Positions 59,203 through 64,000 of a DNA stretch of 64,000 nucleotides are shown piece by piece (within the stretch, counting starts at the first letter, position 1; every line of letters starts with the position of its first letter). Both the position numbers and the translations under genes were made by a program. The notes under the pieces were generated by a model that did no database searches, had not been told where the DNA came from, and was given only the letters and a program-made list of their open reading frames with translations. This stretch comes from Geminocystis herdmanii PCC 6308 (GTDB taxonomy: Bacteria > Cyanobacteriota > Cyanobacteriia > Cyanobacteriales > Cyanobacteriaceae), in the NCBI RefSeq assembly GCF_000332235.1, contig NZ_CM001775.1, positions 1,308,382-1,372,381 on the forward strand. Direction: 5' to 3'.

Positions 59203-61761
59203 CTATTCAGAAACTTTATTGTTTCTCTGGGCTTGTTTTAGTTTCTCAATATCTTGAGGGCTTAATTCTGGTCGATCGATCGTTAAAGTTAACTTATCGA
59301 GCTTACCGTTAAACTGAAAGGGTACTTGATAATCAGCATCATCAACAGGTGTACCCGTATCAGCACCAATATCAAAATTTTCATCCCATTGCAAAATAAA
59401 AGGTAAAGTGCGTTCCATTTTTTGAGTGGCTACTACATTACCATCAACTTTAAGAACACCAGTACCACCTTGAGCGAGTCCGCTTAAATTATTAAAAGCA
59501 AGAGTACCCATGCCCAAACCATTATATTTAAAGTCAAATTCTACGGTATGTTTACCTGCAGATAGAGGTTGTTCTCCTTCCCAACGGATTCTTTTTAAAT
59601 CCACTAAATTCCAGAGAAACACTGGTTTTCCTTTGAGCAGATAAAAGCCATAACCGCCAAAACGTCCTCCTTCAGTGACAATAATACCGTCTCCTCCTCC
59701 TTGAGGAACTTCGACTTCGGCTTTGAAGTTATAGGAAGAATTTAAAAGACTAGGAGCAACACCGTTAGGTATGTCTGTTAACTGTCCTTTATAGGTAAAT
59801 ACATTACGTCCTGCGGTAAGACTAGGGCGAGGAGTAATTAAACGAGGTGTAATAGAACCATCAAGGGGTAAAACTTGATACTTTTGGGCTTCTTTCCAGA
59901 ATAAATCCTGTAATTCCTTCAATTTTTGAGGATTGCGATCGGCAATATCATTGGATTGTGTCCAATCTTTAGTTAAATCGTATAATTCCCAGGGTGATGA
60001 GGCAGGATCAAGGTTTCCGACACCCCCTGTCACCCAAGGGGAACGCACCACTTTAGTACTGGCGATCCATCCTTCATGATAAAGAGCCTGATCTCCGAAC
60101 ATCTCAAAATACTGGGTTTTGTGGGTAGATGGTGCATTCGCATTTTTAGAGTCAAAGGTATAAGCTAAACTTACCCCTTCCATGGGTTTTTGCTCAATAC
60201 CATCAACGATTTTCGGTGCAGGAATACCCGTCACTTCTAAAATGGTGGGTACAATATCGATAACGTGATGAAATTGATTACGGATAGCTCCTTTATCTTT
60301 AATAACTTTGGGATAAGAAATCGCCATGCCTTGACGCACACCGCCTAAGTGAGAGGCAACTTGTTTTGTCCACGAAAATGGAGCATCAAATGCCCATGTC
60401 CAAGGTATTGCCATGTGGTTATAGGTTTGATCCGTTCCCCACACATCATAAAATTTTTCTAATTGTACTTCTACGGGTACATCAACATCGTTAAATATTG
60501 CTACTTCGTTGGGAGTACCAATCATCGTACCTTCGGCACTACTTCCGTTATCACCACTAATATAAATAACGAGGGTGTTATCTAGTTTGCCGATGTCTTC
60601 TACTGCTTGAATAACTCGCCCAATTTCATGGTCAGTATAAGCTAAAAAGGCGGCGTAAACTTCCACTTGACGAATAAACAGTTTTTGCTCATCCGGGGTG
60701 AGATCTTCCCATTTTTTGAGTAAATCATCGGGCCAAGGGGTTAATTTTGCGTCAGCTGGAATTACCCCTAATTTCTTTTGATTGGCAAAAATTTCTTCTC
60801 TTAACGCATTCCAACCTTTATCAAACAGGTGCATATTATGGATTTTATCCACCCATTCTTTGGTGGGATGATGAGGGGCGTGGGTGGCTCCTGGCGCATA
60901 TTTGATGAAAAAGGGTTGATTGGGATCTAAACTATTGACACGATTAACATATTCGATCGCATCATCTGCCATGGCAGTGGTTAAATTCCAATCTTTTTTA
61001 CCTACATAAGGCTGAATGGGATTAGTATTGCGGAATAAATTAGGTTGCCATTGACTAGCATCACCACCGATAAAACCATAAAAGTAATCAAAACCCATAC
61101 CAGTAGGCCATTGATCAAAAGGGCCATTCTGACTAGATTGAAAGGCTGGAGTATTATGATCTTTTCCAAACCATGAGGTTACATAGCCGTTATCTTTAAG
61201 GATTTTACCTACAGTTGCTTTATCTTTGGTGATAATGCTGTCATAACCCGGATAACCCGTAGCCATTTCCGAAATTACCCCAAATCCCACAGAATGATGA
61301 TTACGTCCTGTAATTAAAGCGGCTCTCGTGGGAGAACAAAGGGAAGTAGAATGAAAGTTAGTGTATCTTAAGCCATTATTTGCCACTCGATCGAGCGCAG
61401 GAGTAGGAATTACACCGCCAAAAGTAGAAGGAGCACCAAAGCCTACATCATCGGTAATAATTAACAAGACGTTAGGGGCATCTTTAGGAGGTTGAATTCT
61501 GGGAGTCCAATAAGGTTTAGAATCTGAAACATTAGTTTTAATCACCCCTCCAAATGCTTCAGGAGGTGCAGGAAGTTGATCCCCTTTAATAGTCATTACA
61601 GCACTAGGAGAACCTGCTGTACCTCGAATTTGTTGGGCGATGGCAGGAGCAAAGAAGACTCCTGAACCTATTACCATGAGGAAAACGAGGATTCCTGCGG
61701 ATAGTACCTTAAAATTACTCGGTAATAAGCCATTGAGAAAATTTTTAAAACGTGTAAACAT
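59203..61761 (-). CDS. Large exported arylsulfatase
   Basis: 852 aa. N-terminal signal or anchor (VLSAGILVFLMVIGSGVFFAPAIA). Sulfatase domain about 95-600: metal Asp104-Asp105 in IITDDVGFG, Cys142 in LCSPTRAALITGRN (CxPxR, modified to formylglycine), WFGKDHNTP, YAPGATHAPHHPTKEW and YISGDNGSSAEG. A C-terminal beta-sandwich (about 680-850, YNFKAEVEVPQGGGDGIIV) looks concanavalin-like and may bind the substrate. Releases sulfate from organic sulfate esters. No maturase (FGE/anSME) is in the window. Confidence 0.92.
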   Translation of the reverse strand: MFTRFKNFLNGLLPSNFKVLSAGILVFLMVIGSGVFFAPAIAQQIRGTAGSPSAVMTIKGDQLPAPPEAFGGVIKTNVSDSKPYWTPRIQPPKDAPNVLLIITDDVGFGAPSTFGGVIPTPALDRVANNGLRYTNFHSTSLCSPTRAALITGRNHHSVGFGVISEMATGYPGYDSIITKDKATVGKILKDNGYVTSWFGKDHNTPAFQSSQNGPFDQWPTGMGFDYFYGFIGGDASQWQPNLFRNTNPIQPYVGKKDWNLTTAMADDAIEYVNRVNSLDPNQPFFIKYAPGATHAPHHPTKEWVDKIHNMHLFDKGWNALREEIFANQKKLGVIPADAKLTPWPDDLLKKWEDLTPDEQKLFIRQVEVYAAFLAYTDHEIGRVIQAVEDIGKLDNTLVIYISGDNGSSAEGTMIGTPNEVAIFNDVDVPVEVQLEKFYDVWGTDQTYNHMAIPWTWAFDAPFSWTKQVASHLGGVRQGMAISYPKVIKDKGAIRNQFHHVIDIVPTILEVTGIPAPKIVDGIEQKPMEGVSLAYTFDSKNANAPSTHKTQYFEMFGDQALYHEGWIASTKVVRSPWVTGGVGNLDPASSPWELYDLTKDWTQSNDIADRNPQKLKELQDLFWKEAQKYQVLPLDGSITPRLITPRPSLTAGRNVFTYKGQLTDIPNGVAPSLLNSSYNFKAEVEVPQGGGDGIIVTEGGRFGGYGFYLLKGKPVFLWNLVDLKRIRWEGEQPLSAGKHTVEFDFKYNGLGMGTLAFNNLSGLAQGGTGVLKVDGNVVATQKMERTLPFILQWDENFDIGADTGTPVDDADYQVPFQFNGKLDKLTLTIDRPELSPQDIEKLKQAQRNNKVSE

Positions 61762-61777
61762 GATTTTGATAAGTTGT

Positions 61778-62272
61778 TTAATTCCAAAATGGGTTAGTTC
61801 GATCGATCGTACAAGTCATACTTTGATTTTCTAAGGTATTAATCCAATTTTTCATGGATGATTTACCTTCATTACCTTTTATCCAAGTGACAGTAATCAG
61901 GTTAATGGTATTTTCATCGGATTCACAGGAAAACTGGACGGCATTGTCAGGAATATTTACTAATTGTTCTTGACATTGCCATTGATTAGTTTCCATCTCC
62001 ATGATTTCTTGCCAATTTGTAACCATTTTGACTTCCACTAAAATCCCTTGATTTCCTTGACTACAAGACCAAGTTTTCATTTGATCTGTATTATTTGGTA
62101 AATCATCCACATCTGCTGGAATTATGGTAGGAATCTGCGAGGGTGTTTGAGCTTTAAGGGGATTTAAGATTAAATTACCCCATACAACGCTTAATAACAT
62201 AGCAATTCCTAAATGACGGCTATCGATCGTGAAAAGGCGCTGCGCGATCGTAAATACTTTTAAATTCATCAT
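61778..62272 (-). CDS. Exported protein of unknown function
   Basis: 164 aa. Hydrophobic region (LGIAMLLSVVWGNLILNPLKAQ) serves as signal peptide, starting at about residue 20. Mature part has four Cys (WSCSQG, WQCQEQ, FSCESD, MTCTID), likely two disulphides. The start is uncertain: MMNLKVF begins a 164-aa protein, but a later Met would give a shorter signal. Sixteen bases upstream of the sulfatase gene. Confidence 0.68.
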   Translation of the reverse strand: MMNLKVFTIAQRLFTIDSRHLGIAMLLSVVWGNLILNPLKAQTPSQIPTIIPADVDDLPNNTDQMKTWSCSQGNQGILVEVKMVTNWQEIMEMETNQWQCQEQLVNIPDNAVQFSCESDENTINLITVTWIKGNEGKSSMKNWINTLENQSMTCTIDRTNPFWN

Positions 62273-62288
62273 CCAAATATTTTTCCAA

Positions 62289-62852
62289 CTAAAACAATCT
62301 ATAAAAGCTAAATCTTCCTACTCCCATAGGTAAACCAGTGGCATTATTTCCCGCAGGAAAAGCGGTTACGCTATAGAGATAAGTGTCATCATCGGGAGGA
62401 TTTCGGAAGGCTTCAAGACGAATGCTAAAAGTTGTTCCGGGGGGTACTGGAGGATCAAAAACCACCGTTACCGCCTGAGTTTGGGGATCTTGAGTCGTTT
62501 TAATGGTAAGAGGTTTACCTATATTTCCTTGAGTACCGATAAAAGCATAAGTACTTGATATATCTATGGGAATAACATTAACGTTTTGTTGTTGTTGAAT
62601 AGTTACTTTTCCTAAAGATTCGATCGAATTATTAGGTAGGTGAAAGGTGAAATAATAATGAGCATTGGGCCAGTTGATGGTAGAGTCAGGAGTTTGTGCT
62701 CCAACAAAAACGGGAGGTTGCCCAGTGAAAAAATTAGGATTATCAATCTGTTGGGCATAAGTAGATGGACTAAAAAAAATACCACTTGTACTTAATAAAA
62801 AAGGTGAAATCAGTTTAACTATTTTCATAGATTTGATCTTTTTAATCATCAA
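62289..62852 (-). CDS. DUF2808 exported protein
   Basis: 187 aa. Signal peptide to STYAQ, then the DUF2808 pattern: YYFTFHLPNNSIESLGKVTI, VTVVFDPPVPPGTTFSIRLEA, DDTYLYSVTAFPAG and GVGRFSFY. A family of cyanobacterial secreted proteins without assigned function. The ATG at 62852 has an extra MMIKKIKSM before the signal core. Confidence 0.85.
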   Translation of the reverse strand: MMIKKIKSMKIVKLISPFLLSTSGIFFSPSTYAQQIDNPNFFTGQPPVFVGAQTPDSTINWPNAHYYFTFHLPNNSIESLGKVTIQQQQNVNVIPIDISSTYAFIGTQGNIGKPLTIKTTQDPQTQAVTVVFDPPVPPGTTFSIRLEAFRNPPDDDTYLYSVTAFPAGNNATGLPMGVGRFSFYRLF

Positions 62853-62857
62853 TGACC

Positions 62858-63358
62858 TTATGTTAGTTCAGAATTTTTTTTAGCGAAAAATAATTTAGTC
62901 AAGTTTCCTTTACCTAAATAATTATCAATTTCTTGGAAAATATTATGAATTAAAAAAATCATTGAGACACATAAAGTTACTGCTAAAAAATGAGAGAAAT
63001 GACGGGTTTCTAAAAATAGTTCGATCGCCCCTCCAATGGCTTTAGTTTCCTTATAGGCATGGAAAAGATTTTCAATCAAAGAAATAACTAAAACGGCAAA
63101 ATTATAAAGAAAAGTTTTATACAAGACATTTATATAACGGGGGGAATGAGCATAACGATTTAAGATCGGAGTCATGTCCATAATTGCCACTGCTTTAGCC
63201 GCTACTAATGCACTAATAATTACTTTAGAAAAAACATAAGTATTAATCTCATATTGCTCTAATAAAAGTTTCATCATGACTAAAATAAAGCCAAATCCTA
63301 TCATAAAAAAAAGGGACAAAGAGCCAATTTTTTTGAATTCTTCTTTAAGTTTTTCCAT
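62858..63358 (-). CDS. Membrane protein of unknown function
   Basis: 166 aa from ATG 63358 (MEKLKEEFKKIG); the frame starts three codons earlier. Four spans (about 13-30, 44-60, 80-95 and 125-145) and a C-terminal charged tail KGNLTKLFFAKKNS. No recognised family. Six bp upstream of the DUF2808 gene, so probably cotranscribed. Confidence 0.68.
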   Translation of the reverse strand: MEKLKEEFKKIGSLSLFFMIGFGFILVMMKLLLEQYEINTYVFSKVIISALVAAKAVAIMDMTPILNRYAHSPRYINVLYKTFLYNFAVLVISLIENLFHAYKETKAIGGAIELFLETRHFSHFLAVTLCVSMIFLIHNIFQEIDNYLGKGNLTKLFFAKKNSELT

Positions 63359-63398
63359 TATTAGCAATAGTTCTTTTTATTTGTAAATTTATTTATTC

Positions 63399-63971
63399 TT
63401 ATCTTAAGGGGCCACCATAACCTCCGTAAACACCGACTCCACGAGTACCAACTCCTACCCCATGAAAACCGGGGCCAACTCCTCCTCCAGCACCAATCCA
63501 GTCAATAAATAAGGCACTTTGACCTCCTGTTTTGGGCATTGTACCTTCGATTACTTTATAGTTATAAACGATGTCTTTACCATCAATAACAGGGTTACTA
63601 ATTTCGATTACTACAAGACTATTTTGAGGTTGTCCTTTTTCATAAACGGAAAGAGTAGCATTGGGAGGATCATTTGTGAAATTGTCTGAACCTGCACTAG
63701 CAGTCCATTCTTTCATATATTCAGGGGTAGTAACATGACCTGCTAAACGGACAGGGCGATCGGCAAAATACAGAGTTTGGGGATTAACGTTAACTAGGCG
63801 AATAGTTTTGTTATCAGTTTTTATGTCATCGGCGGTGTGAACAAACATTAATTGTACTTTTTGTTCTTCCGTTTTTTGTTGTTGGGCTTTGACGGAGGAG
63901 AAAGTAGCCGTCACGGAAATAACAGATACTGCTAAAGCTGAAATAGCGAAAAATTGGCGTATTTTGATCAT
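63399..63971 (-). CDS. Exported protein, paralogue of 58427
   Basis: 190 aa. Signal peptide ending VKAQ. Core shared with the protein at 58427: VQLMFVHTA, LYFADRPVRLAGHV, GSDNFTNDPPNATLSVYEKG, LVVIEISNPV and SALFIDWIGAG. Ends in a Gly-rich tail (VGTRGVGVYGGYGGPLR). Probably the first gene of the cluster on this strand. Function unknown. Confidence 0.78.
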   Translation of the reverse strand: MIKIRQFFAISALAVSVISVTATFSSVKAQQQKTEEQKVQLMFVHTADDIKTDNKTIRLVNVNPQTLYFADRPVRLAGHVTTPEYMKEWTASAGSDNFTNDPPNATLSVYEKGQPQNSLVVIEISNPVIDGKDIVYNYKVIEGTMPKTGGQSALFIDWIGAGGGVGPGFHGVGVGTRGVGVYGGYGGPLR

Positions 63972-64000
63972 GGAATTACTCCTAAATTTGTTAATAAAGT

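Overview
This is about 64 kb of AT-rich DNA from a cyanobacterium. The evidence is a phycobilisome rod-core linker gene (cpcG), a ferredoxin-type glutamate synthase, a PAP/fibrillin protein, DUF2555, DUF1400, DUF2808 and other families typical of cyanobacteria, and very frequent CGATCG palindromes related to the cyanobacterial HIP1 repeat. The mix of low GC and TCGATCGA-rich sequence points to a Geminocystis or Cyanobacterium-like unicellular strain. That placement is an inference, since there is no rRNA gene in the window.

Layout. 1-7.5 kb is housekeeping: phosphofructokinase (5' end cut), a TRAP-type binding protein, map, purN, a DmeF-like metal exporter, a response regulator and hisG. 7.5-25.3 kb is an accessory island. 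It holds an IS605-type remnant, six or more toxin-antitoxin (TA) loci, two paralogous Ser/Thr kinase cassettes followed by envelope enzymes (a beta-lactamase-like hydrolase and a polysaccharide deacetylase), Uma2, a transglutaminase, a hotdog thioesterase and a BlaI/M56 pair. 25.7-30.5 kb is the glutamate synthase gene, which carries two in-frame repeat-like inserts. 30.5-38 kb is a second accessory stretch: DUF4160/DUF2442/DUF4926, an AAA ATPase plus DUF3226 (TOPRIM-like) pair that looks like a defence system, broken hicAB, a transposase scrap, miaE, an M23 peptidase, a PAP/fibrillin protein and an MNT/HEPN pair. 38-49 kb returns to core genes (cpcG, lpxC, an HlyD adaptor, coaBC, moaE, tRNA-Ile(CAU), pyrE, a TPR protein, DUF58). 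49.5-64 kb is almost entirely minus strand and rich in exported proteins: a DUF1400 hydrolase, an outer-membrane protein/solute-binding protein/MscS operon, and a cluster around a large arylsulfatase with DUF1254, pilin-like, DUF2808 and two paralogous secreted proteins.

Main themes. (1) A roughly 105-bp leader occurs four times ahead of different genes, one of them now a seven-codon stub, and about 450-bp direct repeats bracket a 4.3-kb segment; the island looks built by duplication and cassette exchange. (2) The second kinase gene is split by a 104-bp MITE-like element; removing it with its TA duplication restores the frame. (3) TA toxin genes are repeatedly damaged (YoeB twice, PIN, BrnT, HicA, HepT start codon) while most partner antitoxins remain open. 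(4) The AAA ATPase/DUF3226 pair at 31.4-33.3 kb is the best candidate for an anti-phage system.
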